DNA of 64,000 nt, taken from contig NZ_CP036455.1 in the NCBI RefSeq assembly GCF_004323735.1, positions 2,971,101 to 3,035,100 on the forward strand. Reading direction: 5' to 3'. The position numbers and the translations under genes are program-made. Below, piece by piece: positions 35,586-44,118 of this stretch. The DNA comes from Streptomonospora litoralis (GTDB taxonomy: Bacteria > Actinomycetota > Actinomycetes > Streptosporangiales > Streptosporangiaceae). Every line of letters starts with the position of its first letter. Within the stretch, counting starts at the first letter, position 1. The notes under the pieces were generated by a model. That model saw only the letters and a list, made by a program, of their open reading frames with translations. It made no database searches and was not told the origin of the DNA.

Positions 35586-35600
35586 CTTTACAATGTAGAT
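35586..35600 (+). repeat. Dispersed element CTTTACANNGTAGAT, copy 5
   Basis: The copy reads CTTTACAATGTAGAT, 34 nt after the stop of the enolase-superfamily gene and 148 nt before the DUF1697 start. A 17-bp hairpin follows. Confidence 0.75.
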
Positions 35601-35616
35601 TTCCTCTAGCCGCCGC

Positions 35617-35658
35617 GGAGGCCGATCCCGGCCGCGGCACCGGCCGGAATCGGCCTCC
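35617..35658 (+). other. Hairpin following copy 5
   Basis: A 17-nt arm (35617-35633) pairs with 35642-35658 with a single mismatch around an 8-nt loop. No T-tract follows. It could terminate the upstream operon or fold in the leader of the next gene. Confidence 0.55.
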
Positions 35659-35747
35659 TGCGCGCTCCCCCCGATCGCCGGGCACCGGTGTCGGCGCCGT
35701 GGCCTAAGGTGTGCGCAGGCGCGGGAGCGGGCGACGAGGAGGATGCC

Positions 35748-36287
35748 GTGGCCAGATACGCGGCCCTGCTGCGCGGGATCAACGTGGGCGGGCGCAACAA
35801 GGTCCGGATGGCCGATCTGCGCGCGCTGCTGGCAGGGCTGGGCCATACCGACGCGGCCACGCTGCTGCAGAGCGGCAACGCCGCCTTCACCTCCGCCGAG
35901 GCCGACCCGGTCGACCTGGGCGCCGCGATCGAGCGGGCGATCGACGCCGAGCTGGGGCTGAGCGTCGCGGTGATGGTGCGCAGCGCCGCCGACCTGGAGC
36001 GGGTGGTGGCCGAGGTCCCGTTCGCCGTACGCGATCCCGCCAAGTGCGCGGTGGCCTTCCTCAACACCGCGGTCGACCGCGAGCGGCTGGCCCGGCTCGA
36101 CACCGCCGCCTACGCTCCCGAGGAGCTCGTAGCGGGCGAGCGCGAGCTGTACCTGTACTTCCCCGACGGCTCGGGCCGCGCCAAGCTGACGCAGGTGCTG
36201 GACCGCCACCTTCCGGCACCGGCCACCGTGCGCAACTGGAACACCACCACCCGGCTGCTGGAGCTGGTGCACCAGGGCGCCGGTTGA
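35748..36287 (+). CDS. DUF1697 family protein
   Basis: This 179-residue protein matches DUF1697: ARYAALLRGINVGGRNKVRMADLRALLAGLGHTDAATLLQSGNAAFTS at the start and ATVRNWNTTTRLLELV at the end. The family is a ferredoxin-like fold with no known activity. The GTG at 35748 follows GAGGAGG; reading from 35688 would add a low-complexity segment. It is a single gene with its own leader. Confidence 0.9.
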   Translation: MARYAALLRGINVGGRNKVRMADLRALLAGLGHTDAATLLQSGNAAFTSAEADPVDLGAAIERAIDAELGLSVAVMVRSAADLERVVAEVPFAVRDPAKCAVAFLNTAVDRERLARLDTAAYAPEELVAGERELYLYFPDGSGRAKLTQVLDRHLPAPATVRNWNTTTRLLELVHQGAG

Positions 36288-36563
36288 CGCCGGAGCGGCC
36301 CCGGCGGCGCCGACCCCACCCCGGCTGGGGGACGGCCGGCACCGGCGGTAGCGTCGGACGCGGGCCGTATGCGCAGGCCGATGCGCATCCCGGCCGCCGC
36401 GCCGGCGGGCACGACGACGCCTTCCCGTCCTTCGCGGACGTCGCGTGGGCTCGTTCGGCCCCTCCCCCACCTGCTAGGGGCGCACCGCTTCGGCGTGCGT
36501 CGGCGGCGGCGGCGCGGCCGGTTCCCGCCTTTTCGGGTCAGATGTGAGGAGAGGCACTCGACG

Positions 36564-37211
36564 ATGAGTGAGCGGCGAGGTGGAGCGCGCCGTCGGGCGA
36601 TCGCGGTGGCGGCGGTCGCGGCCGCGGCCGTGCTCGCGCTGGCGGGCTGCGGCGGCAGCGGCGGGCAGCAGGAGATGTCCCAGCAGCGCACGGGGCCTTT
36701 TATGGAGGTCTCGGCGAGCGCGATGCCGGCGCCGCCTTATGAGTTCTCCACCACCCGGGGCGAGCCGTGGGCGTTCGGCGACGTGGCCCGGGACCGGCTG
36801 ACGCTGCTCTACTTCGGCTACACGAGCTGCCCGGACGTGTGCCCGACCACCATGGCCGACGTCAACGCCGCGCTGCAGCGCATCGGCGGCACCGCCGAGG
36901 ACTTCGACGTCGTGATGGTCAGCACCGACCCCCGGCGCGACACCGACGAGCAGCTGCGCGGCTGGCTGGACTCGTTCAATCCGCGGTTCACCGGGGTGCG
37001 CGGGCCCATCGACGAGGTCGTCGCGGCCGCCGAGGCCTACGGCATCCCCGTCGAGGCGCCGAAGGAGTCCGAGGGCGACTACCTGGTCACCCACGGGGGG
37101 CGGCTCGCCGTGCTCAACGGCGACGGCGCCGCGGTGGGGTTCTTCGACGAGGGCACCTCGGCGAAGGCGATGAGCGAGGAGCTGCCCGGGCTTGCCGAGA
37201 AGTGGCTGTGA
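36564..37211 (+). CDS. Sco-type copper chaperone lipoprotein
   Basis: This 215-residue SCO1/SenC protein has a lipobox (LALAGC, Cys29), the copper-binding CPDVC (Cys89 and Cys93) and the third ligand His177 (LVTHGG). Sco proteins deliver copper to cytochrome oxidase and, in streptomycetes, take part in loading extracellular copper enzymes. GAGGAGAGG lies before the ATG. It leads a probable three-gene unit with the PCuAC and DyP genes, matching the Streptomyces sco-ecuC-dtpA arrangement. Confidence 0.93.
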   Translation: MSERRGGARRRAIAVAAVAAAAVLALAGCGGSGGQQEMSQQRTGPFMEVSASAMPAPPYEFSTTRGEPWAFGDVARDRLTLLYFGYTSCPDVCPTTMADVNAALQRIGGTAEDFDVVMVSTDPRRDTDEQLRGWLDSFNPRFTGVRGPIDEVVAAAEAYGIPVEAPKESEGDYLVTHGGRLAVLNGDGAAVGFFDEGTSAKAMSEELPGLAEKWL

Positions 37212-37299
37212 CGCCGCAACCGACACCGGCACCGACACCCACACTTCCACCGCCGACCGCGGGCGGATTCCCGTCGAACACGAACGGACGACTGCGACG

Positions 37300-37839
37300 A
37301 TGACCACCACCAAGCGCCCGGCGCTCGCCTTCGCGGCGGCCGGCCTCACCGCCCTCGCCCTCTCCGGCTGCGGCGGCACCGCCTCCTCCGCCGGCACGGA
37401 CCCCTCCCCCGCCGCCACCGCGACGCCCGACGCCGCGCAAGCCGGCAAAGGCAGCGCATCGAGCGGTGACATCGCGGTCAGCGGGGCGTGGGTACCCGTG
37501 CCGGCTCGGCCCGACGTCGGCGCCGCCTACCTCACCGTGCAGAACTCCGGTGCGGAGGACGACGCCCTCGTCGGCGCGGCGAGCACCGCCTCGCAGACGA
37601 CGCAGATCCACACCACCGAGATCACCGAGAGCGGGGCCTCGACGATGAAGCAGGTCGAGGAGGTCCCCCTCCCGGCGGGGGGCGCCGCGCAGCTGGAGCC
37701 CGGCGGCCACCACATCATGATCATGGACATCGCCGAGGAGCTGGCCGTCGGCGACACGGTGACGTTGACGCTGTCGTTCGACAGCGGCGCCGAGGTACGG
37801 GTTCCCGCGCCGGTCCTGGAGCGCGGCGGAGGCCGGTGA
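37300..37839 (+). CDS. PCuAC-type periplasmic copper chaperone lipoprotein
   Basis: This 179-residue lipoprotein has a lipobox (LSGC, Cys24) and the PCuAC domain. The copper motif H-M-x10-M-x21-H-x-M is present as His104, Met116, His138 and Met140 with exact spacing, but the first methionine is Thr105. That change may alter copper affinity or redox preference. It probably hands copper to Sco or receives it from Sco in the adjacent gene. Confidence 0.92.
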   Translation: MTTTKRPALAFAAAGLTALALSGCGGTASSAGTDPSPAATATPDAAQAGKGSASSGDIAVSGAWVPVPARPDVGAAYLTVQNSGAEDDALVGAASTASQTTQIHTTEITESGASTMKQVEEVPLPAGGAAQLEPGGHHIMIMDIAEELAVGDTVTLTLSFDSGAEVRVPAPVLERGGGR

Positions 37840-37936
37840 CCTGACCGACCGCCCTGGACACGGGTCCCGGCCGCCGCGTCGCACGTGTCCCGGGGCGGCG
37901 CGCGGACGCGGAACCGAAGGAGGAGCAGACGAGACG

Positions 37937-39259
37937 ATGAGCGAATCCGGGCCGCCGCAGGACCCGCCCGACCAGCCGGCGCAGTCGCCGCCGGGCGGTG
38001 TGTCGCGCCGCGGGATGCTGGCCCGCATCGGCGCCGCCGCGCTCGTCGGCGCGGGCACCGGCCTGGGGGCGGGCGAAGTGCTGCCGCCGCGTGCACAGCC
38101 CGCCGGCGAGGCCGCGACGCCGCCGCGGTTGGCCATGGCCGCCGCGGAGTCCCCCGAGGGCGGCCCCGCGCGGCTGCAACCCGGCATCACCGGCACTCCG
38201 CCCGCCTTCTCGCACGTCCTCGCGCTGGACGTGCACGGCGCCGGCGGCGAGGGCGCGTCCGAGGCGGCGGCGGTCGCCGAGCGCGCCTCGCAGGTGCTGC
38301 GCGCCTGGTCCGCCGCCGCCGAGCGGCTGCACCGCGAAGGCCCGGCCGCCGTCGTGCCCGGAGCCGCCTCGGCCGACCTGCTGCCCGCTTCGCTCAGCGT
38401 CACCGTGGGCATCGGGCCGTCGCTGCCGGCTGCCGCCGGCCGCGGTGACGCGCGCCCCGCGGCCATGGCCGACCTCCCCGCCTTCGCCACCGACGCGCTG
38501 CACGAGCAGTGGTGCGGCGGCGACCTGCTGCTCCAGGTGGGCGCCGAGGACCCGGTGGTCGCGGCCTCGGCCGTGCAGCACCTGCTGTCCCAGGGGCGCG
38601 AGCACGCCCGCGTGCGCTGGTCGGTACGCGGTTTCCGGCGCACCGCCGCGGCCGCCGAGGACCCCTCGGCCACGCCGCGCAACCTCATGGGACAGATCGA
38701 CGGAACCAACAATCCCGCGGGATCCCTGCTGGACCAGACGGTCCAGGTGCGCGAGGGCGCGGGCCCCGCATGGATGGCGGGCGGCAGCTATCTGGTCGTC
38801 CGGCGGATCCGGATGCTGCTGGCGGACTGGTTCGCCGAGGACGTCGGCCACCGCGAGGGGGTGATCGGCCGCGACCTGCCCACCGGCGCGCCGCTGGGCC
38901 GCGAAGGTGTCGACGCCGAGGTCGACCTCGCGGCCGAGGACGCCCGCGGCCGCCCCCTCATCGGCGACCACGCCCACATCCGCCTGGCGAGCCCGCAGAA
39001 CAACCTGGGCGCGCGCATGCTGCGCCGCGGCTACAACTACGACGAGGGCTGGCGTGCCGACGGCACGCGTGACGCCGGCCTGCTCTTCATGGCCTGGCAG
39101 GCCGACCCGGCGCGCGGTTTCGTGCCCGTCCAGCGCAACCTCGCCGACAACGCCGACGCCCTCAACGAGTACACCCGCCACGAGGGCAGCGCCCTGTTCG
39201 CCGTTCCCCCGGCCGCACCCGAGGGCGGCTACCTCGGTCAGGAGCTGTTCGAGGGGTAG
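37937..39259 (+). CDS. Tat-exported DyP-type haem peroxidase
   Basis: This 440-residue DyP peroxidase has a twin-arginine signal (SRRGML, Arg24-Arg25), the hallmark GxxDG motif as GQIDG (residues 252-256, with the catalytic Asp255) and the haem-ligand region GDHAHIRLASP. It decomposes peroxide outside the membrane. In streptomycetes the homologous DtpA works with Sco and the PCuAC protein ECuC to mature the copper oxidase GlxA. A GlxA homologue is not in this window. GAAGGAGG precedes the ATG. Confidence 0.93.
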   Translation: MSESGPPQDPPDQPAQSPPGGVSRRGMLARIGAAALVGAGTGLGAGEVLPPRAQPAGEAATPPRLAMAAAESPEGGPARLQPGITGTPPAFSHVLALDVHGAGGEGASEAAAVAERASQVLRAWSAAAERLHREGPAAVVPGAASADLLPASLSVTVGIGPSLPAAAGRGDARPAAMADLPAFATDALHEQWCGGDLLLQVGAEDPVVAASAVQHLLSQGREHARVRWSVRGFRRTAAAAEDPSATPRNLMGQIDGTNNPAGSLLDQTVQVREGAGPAWMAGGSYLVVRRIRMLLADWFAEDVGHREGVIGRDLPTGAPLGREGVDAEVDLAAEDARGRPLIGDHAHIRLASPQNNLGARMLRRGYNYDEGWRADGTRDAGLLFMAWQADPARGFVPVQRNLADNADALNEYTRHEGSALFAVPPAAPEGGYLGQELFEG

Positions 39260-39304
39260 GGCGGTCCGGGCCACTCCCGCCGGTCGGCGGCGCGAGGCGC
39301 CCGC

Positions 39305-40165
39305 TCAGCGGCCGGGCGGCGCCGGCTTGGGCCGCCCGAGCTCCTCTCCCGCGGCGAAGCGCTCGGCCACCTCGCCCACGGTGCTGAACGCGACGCCCGT
39401 GCCGGCGATGCGGTCGAGCCATTCCTCCATCCGCAGCAGCCGGTGGCCGCGACCGATGACCTGGGGGTGGAACGTCACGGTCAGCACCCCCTGCTCGGTC
39501 TCGCGCAGCATGTAGGTCAGATCGGCCTCCCAGTCGCCGAACATGCGCTCCGCATCGCCCAGACCCGGCAGCGTCCGCGCGGGCGAGGTCAGAAACTCCA
39601 AGTGCGGCAGGTCGTCAAGGGTCCAGCTGACCGGGACCTCCACCAGCGGCGTCGGATCGCCCCACACCACCCCTTCGGCGTCCACCCGGTCGCCCACGCG
39701 GCAGTGGTAGGGGGCGTAGTCGTGGCCCATCATGCTGGAGTCGTAGCGCAGCCCCCGCTCGTTCAGCAGCGCGACCGTGTTCTCCGACAGGTCCCAGGCC
39801 GGCGCCCGGAACCCGCGTATCCCGCCTTCGGCGACGTCCTGCACCGCCGCGAGGGAGCGGTCCAGCACCGCCCGCTCGGCGTCCTCCGGCAGCGCGGCGA
39901 CGTTCTCGTGGGCGTCGCCGTGCAGCGCGATCTCGTGGCCCTGGTCGCCGATGCGGCGGCACAGCTCGGGGTAGGTCCGTGCCGTGTGGCCGGGGACGAA
40001 CCAGGTCGCCACCAGTTCCCGCCGCGCCAGCAACTCCAGCAGCCGGGGCACGGCGACCGCCCCGAACTCGCCGCGCGAGCGCGGGGTCGCCGAGAGCTGC
40101 CCGCGGTCGACCCACACCGACAGCGCGTCGAAGTCGAAGGTGAGGCAGACGTATCCGTTCGGCAT
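39305..40165 (-). CDS. NodB-fold polysaccharide-deacetylase-like hydrolase
   Basis: This 286-residue protein has the NodB metal motifs: Asp pair in LTFDFDALSVW, H-x(n)-H in EIALHGDAHENVA, and RAPAWDLSENTV. The motif order resembles the cyclic-imide hydrolase/PuuE-like branch rather than peptidoglycan or chitin deacetylases, and no signal peptide is present, so a small cytosolic substrate is likely. It follows the SDR gene on the same strand. The ATG at 40165 has a purine-rich upstream stretch (AGGAAAAGGAG). Confidence 0.85.
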   Translation of the reverse strand: MPNGYVCLTFDFDALSVWVDRGQLSATPRSRGEFGAVAVPRLLELLARRELVATWFVPGHTARTYPELCRRIGDQGHEIALHGDAHENVAALPEDAERAVLDRSLAAVQDVAEGGIRGFRAPAWDLSENTVALLNERGLRYDSSMMGHDYAPYHCRVGDRVDAEGVVWGDPTPLVEVPVSWTLDDLPHLEFLTSPARTLPGLGDAERMFGDWEADLTYMLRETEQGVLTVTFHPQVIGRGHRLLRMEEWLDRIAGTGVAFSTVGEVAERFAAGEELGRPKPAPPGR

Positions 40166-40185
40166 GGCTGCGGTGCTCCTTTTCC

Positions 40186-40944
40186 TCAGGCGAGCGGGAG
40201 CGCGGCGTTGCCCGCCCCCGCTCCGCCGTCGACGGTGACGGTCGTACCGGTGATCCACTCGGCGTCCGCGGAGCACAGGTAGGCCGCGGCCGCCGCGACG
40301 TCGTCGGGCGTTCCGGGGCGGGGCCAGGGCCGCCCGGCCTGCACGGCGCGCACGTAGTCGGCGCCGAGCGGATTCACCTCGCTGTCGACCTCCACGAACC
40401 CCGGTGCGACCGCGTTGGCCCGGATCCGGTACTCGGCGAACTCCAGGGCGAGGGCCTTGGTGAGCATCGTCAGACCCGCCTTGGAGGTGCAGTAGTGGGC
40501 GGCCCCGCGCCGCGCGCGCTCCCCCGCGGTGGAGGTGACGTTGACGACGGCACCCGGTCGGCCTTCCGCTGCCAGGGTGCGGGCGAACTCGGTGGACAGC
40601 GCGAAGGGGCCGTCGAGGTTGGTGGCGAGCACGCCGCGCCATTCGGCGTCGCTCATCTCCATCAGCGGCCGGCTCGGGTACAGCCCCGCCGCGTTGACCA
40701 GCACGTCGAGCCCGCCGAAGTGCTCACCGGCGCTGCGCACGCACGCGCGGGCCGAGTCGGCGTCGGCGACGTCGGCCGCGACGACGGCGACGCCCTCGGG
40801 CCGCTGGAGTTGTTCGCGCAGGGCCGTGCACGCGGCCTCGCTGCGGTCACTGAGCACGACGTCGGCGCCCTCGGCCAGGAAGCGGCGGGCGATCGCCCCG
40901 CCGATCCCGCCCGCGGCTCCGGTGACCAGGACTGTGCGGCTCAC
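40186..40944 (-). CDS. Short-chain dehydrogenase/reductase
   Basis: This 252-residue SDR is of the FabG-like classical type: TGAAGGIG cofactor motif, NAAG, catalytic Ser in NVTSTAGE, Y-x3-K in YCTSKAG, and the C-terminal TGTTVTVDGG. The GTG start overlaps the upstream M20D stop (GTGA), so it is translationally coupled. The substrate is unknown; neighbours point to catabolism of a nitrogenous compound. Confidence 0.93.
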   Translation of the reverse strand: MSRTVLVTGAAGGIGGAIARRFLAEGADVVLSDRSEAACTALREQLQRPEGVAVVAADVADADSARACVRSAGEHFGGLDVLVNAAGLYPSRPLMEMSDAEWRGVLATNLDGPFALSTEFARTLAAEGRPGAVVNVTSTAGERARRGAAHYCTSKAGLTMLTKALALEFAEYRIRANAVAPGFVEVDSEVNPLGADYVRAVQAGRPWPRPGTPDDVAAAAAYLCSADAEWITGTTVTVDGGAGAGNAALPLA

Positions 40945-42335
40945 TGTTCCTCCCAGATCTCGCGGCGGTTCATGCCCCGGCGCAGGGCCAGGTACTGCGG
41001 CACGCTCAGTCGGGGCGGCGACTGCGCGAGGACGCGGCGGGCGCCCGCGGCGCCGTCGGCGAGCAGGTCCACGACCGCCCCGGCGAGGTACAGTGCCGGC
41101 TCGACCGCGGCGGCGCGGTGGTCGCGCACCCGGTAGTCGGGGCTGTGGTGGTCTCCGTCGGCGCCGCCGGTGTAGGGGTGGGAGACGGGCATGACGTGGC
41201 CCAGGTCGCCCATGTCGCTGCACGCACCCAGGTGGCGTCCGCGCGCGGCGCCGGCGTCTCCGACGACGGCGCGGGCGTTGCGGGCGACGACGTCGTCCAG
41301 TGCCGGCGCCGACGACAGCGGCAGGTAGGCCAAAAGGGTGTCGGTCTGCACGCGGGCGCCGAAAGCGAGCGCGCCCGCGCGGGCGCTCCGGGTGGCCACG
41401 TCGCGGGCGCGCTGCAGCGCCTCGACGCTGTTCGCGCGCACCATGGTGCGCAGCACGGCCGCGGACGGCACCGACCCCAGCCCGCCCTCGTCGCCGGAGA
41501 GCAGGTAGTTGATGCGCACGCCGTCGCTTTCGGGCAGGGCGTCGCGCTGGGCGTCGAGGGCGTGGGCGGCCGTGGTGGCCGCCTTCAACGCGTTGACGCC
41601 CAGCCACGGACTCGACCCGGCGTGGGCGGAGCGGCCGGTGAAGCGGGCGCGCAGGACCAGGGATCCGTTGAGCGTGTCGGCGACGGAGAAGCGCGGTCCG
41701 CCGCCGCGGCCGGTGTGCGCGAGCAGCGCCATGTGCACGTCGTCGAAGGCGCCGATGCGCAGCAGTTCGGCCTTACCCACGGGGAACTCGACCGCCTCGG
41801 AGCCCTCGGAGCCGTCGCCCGTCCGGGGAGGCCCCTTCGGCGAACCGGCGTCGAGGTGGGGGTCGACGTCTCCCAGCTCCTCGGCGGGGGCGGCGATAAG
41901 CGCGACCGACCCGTCGAGCTCGGACATGGCCTCCCGCAGCCCCACGGCGGCCCCGGCCACGGCCGCGAGCTGGGCATGGTGGCCGCAGGCGTGCGCGGCG
42001 CCGGTCGCGGCGTCGGCCAGTGGGTGCTCGGGCAGCACGAGCCCGTCGAGTTCACCGACGAGGGCGATGCGCGGGCCGTCGCCGCGGCCCTGCAGCACGG
42101 CCTTCACACCGGTGTGGGCCAGCCCGGTGCGCTGCGGCAGTCCCAGCTCCCGCAACCAGGCACTGAAGCGCGCCGCGGTCGCGGTCTCCGCGTAGCCGGG
42201 CTCGGGCAGGTGCATGAGTTCGTCGCTTAAGGCGGCGATCTCCGCGGCGCGGCGCTCGATAGCGGCGTGCGCGGCCGCCTTGAGGCGTGCGGCCGCGCCG
42301 CCGGACGCGGTCTCGGGGTCGGGTGGGGTGCTCAC
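40941..42335 (-). CDS. M20D-type amidohydrolase (AbgB/PM20D2-like)
   Basis: This 464-residue protein is a zinc peptidase-like amidohydrolase with ACGHHAQLAAVAGAA (metal region), a lid domain with SAHAGSSPWLGVNALKAA, and the C-terminal metal region SDMGDLGHVMPVSHPYTGG. It resembles AbgB, which cleaves p-aminobenzoyl-glutamate, and Xaa-Arg dipeptidases. The GTG at 42335 has no ribosome-binding site and a -10-like CATACT seven nt upstream, hinting at a leaderless mRNA. It overlaps the SDR gene by 4 nt. Confidence 0.88.
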   Translation of the reverse strand: MSTPPDPETASGGAAARLKAAAHAAIERRAAEIAALSDELMHLPEPGYAETATAARFSAWLRELGLPQRTGLAHTGVKAVLQGRGDGPRIALVGELDGLVLPEHPLADAATGAAHACGHHAQLAAVAGAAVGLREAMSELDGSVALIAAPAEELGDVDPHLDAGSPKGPPRTGDGSEGSEAVEFPVGKAELLRIGAFDDVHMALLAHTGRGGGPRFSVADTLNGSLVLRARFTGRSAHAGSSPWLGVNALKAATTAAHALDAQRDALPESDGVRINYLLSGDEGGLGSVPSAAVLRTMVRANSVEALQRARDVATRSARAGALAFGARVQTDTLLAYLPLSSAPALDDVVARNARAVVGDAGAARGRHLGACSDMGDLGHVMPVSHPYTGGADGDHHSPDYRVRDHRAAAVEPALYLAGAVVDLLADGAAGARRVLAQSPPRLSVPQYLALRRGMNRREIWEEQ

Positions 42336-42371
42336 ACCGGCCAGTATGGGAGCGGTGTGCGCTCCCGGTCC

Positions 42372-44003
42372 TCATACATCGCCATCAACTTCGGAGGGCG
42401 GCCTTGTCTGTCGGTCCAAACCCGCCAGTCCGACCCGGCGCAGGTACAGCGCGGCGACGAGCCGCTCGTCGGGGTCGTTCAGGTCGATTCCGCAGATGGG
42501 ATTCATGCGGCGCAGCCGGTAGCGCATCGTGTTGGGGTGCACGTGCAGCGCGCGGGAGGCGGCGATGACGTCCCCCAGGGCGTCGAGGTAGGCGGCCAGG
42601 GTGGCGGCGTAGTCGGTGTGGTGCGCCCGGTCGTAGTCGAGCAGGTCGGGCACGGGCCCGCGGGCGAAGCGCGGGTCGCCGCCGACCACGTCGGCCAGCA
42701 CCAGCACTCCGGCCGCGGCGCGGACCTCCTCCGGCCGCACGACGCAGGTGCGGGCGGTTCCGCGTTCGCGCAGCACCCGCAGCACCAGCTCGGCCTCGGC
42801 GAGGGAGTCGGGCACGTCGGCGGCGCCGGTCACCACCGTGCCCAGCGCGCACAGCACCGCGCAGCCCGCCGCCGCGCTCGCGCGCCGCACCACCTCGCGC
42901 GCCGCCGAGGCCAGGTCGGCGGCGCCGGCGGTGTCCAGCTCGCACAGCAGCACGTCGACGCGCCCGCGGGAGGGCACCGGAACGGCGACGCCGCCGAGGG
43001 CGGGCAGGTGGACGCTGAGCAGGTCGGCGAACGCGCGGGCGTCGTGCGCCTGCTCGTCGGCGAAGACGCAGCACAGGACCGCGGCCGGCCGCCCGCGGTC
43101 GATGTCGAGCCACTCGGTCGCCTCCTCGTCGGCCGCTCCGGCCAGCAGCCTGCGGGCGAGCGACTCGACGACGCTGCGGCGGGTCTGGGTGCGCACGCCC
43201 AGCCGCAGCAGGTACTGGCCGGCCGAGGCGGCGGCACGGCGCAGCACGAGCGCCGCGTCGTCGGCCAGCGGCTCCCCGCGCTCGGCCACCCAGATCGAGC
43301 CGAGGATCTCGTCGCCGGAGCGCACGGCGACGGCCATGCGGCGGCTGACTCCCTGCTCGGGCACGGCCGGGACGTCCACGACGTCCTCGCCGCGCCACAA
43401 CCGCCGGTAGACGCCCTGGTTGCGCAGCCGCGAGCGGTACCAGGAGGGGCCGCGCTGGTCGAGGACCGCCTGGCGGCGCATCGCGTCGTCGGTGTCGGCC
43501 AGCCGGGATGCGGCGAGCACCTCTTGGCGGGGGTCGAAGATCAGCACCGAGCCGCCGACGGACTCGCACAGGGCGTTGGCGAAGTCGGCGAGTTCGCGCG
43601 AGGGCGGACCGGCGGACTCGGCGTCGACCTCGGCGCCGGTCGAGGCGAGCAGTCCGCGCAGCTGCCCGGAGAACTGCGCCCATCCGGTGCCCGGCGCCAG
43701 GCCCAGCAGGGCGACGCCGGCGCGCCGGGCCGGGCCGCTCAGCCGCTCGCGCAGCTCGGCCGACGCCCGCACGACCACCGCGGCCACGCCGTGCCGGGCA
43801 GCCTCCTCCACCAGCTCCGGGGCGTCCGCGGCGCCGACCCCGACCGCGAGCAGCACATCGCCGGGCCCGGCGGCGAACTCGGCGGCGGCGTCGTGGATGA
43901 CGACGTCGTGGCAGCGCACCGCGGGATCGGGGGGCTCGACCCACACCGACAGCGCGGACACTCCGATGGTGCCGATAACGGTGCTCAGCGGTGGACCCGC
44001 CAC
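42372..44003 (-). CDS. PucR-family transcriptional regulator
   Basis: This 543-residue regulator has an N-terminal PucR-type domain (PLSTVIGTIGVSALSVW ... HDAAAEFAAGPGDVLLAVGV), a central sensor segment and the C-terminal helix-turn-helix signature AASRALHVHPNTMRYRLRRM. PucR regulators control purine and related nitrogen catabolism. The GTG at 44003 has AGGAGG six nt upstream. It heads the minus-strand operon and is divergent from the M20A/YhdT/symporter operon, so it probably regulates both. Confidence 0.92.
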   Translation of the reverse strand: MAGPPLSTVIGTIGVSALSVWVEPPDPAVRCHDVVIHDAAAEFAAGPGDVLLAVGVGAADAPELVEEAARHGVAAVVVRASAELRERLSGPARRAGVALLGLAPGTGWAQFSGQLRGLLASTGAEVDAESAGPPSRELADFANALCESVGGSVLIFDPRQEVLAASRLADTDDAMRRQAVLDQRGPSWYRSRLRNQGVYRRLWRGEDVVDVPAVPEQGVSRRMAVAVRSGDEILGSIWVAERGEPLADDAALVLRRAAASAGQYLLRLGVRTQTRRSVVESLARRLLAGAADEEATEWLDIDRGRPAAVLCCVFADEQAHDARAFADLLSVHLPALGGVAVPVPSRGRVDVLLCELDTAGAADLASAAREVVRRASAAAGCAVLCALGTVVTGAADVPDSLAEAELVLRVLRERGTARTCVVRPEEVRAAAGVLVLADVVGGDPRFARGPVPDLLDYDRAHHTDYAATLAAYLDALGDVIAASRALHVHPNTMRYRLRRMNPICGIDLNDPDERLVAALYLRRVGLAGLDRQTRPPSEVDGDV

Positions 44004-44013
44004 AACGGACCTC

Positions 44014-44031
44014 CTTGTCGTGGACGACAAG
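44014..44031. promoter_or_regulatory. Palindromic operator in the PucR divergent region
   Basis: CTTGTCGT-GG-ACGACAAG is a perfect inverted repeat with 8-bp arms, 11 bp from the pucR start and 88 bp from the M20A start. It overlaps the ribosome-binding site of pucR, which fits autorepression. Confidence 0.6.
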
Positions 44032-44118
44032 TCCTGTGCAGTTCTTCATACCAAGCGACCATTACAGGTCGATGATCACTCACCGAGACTGTGCTGCACG
44101 CCACCGAAGGAGGCACCG

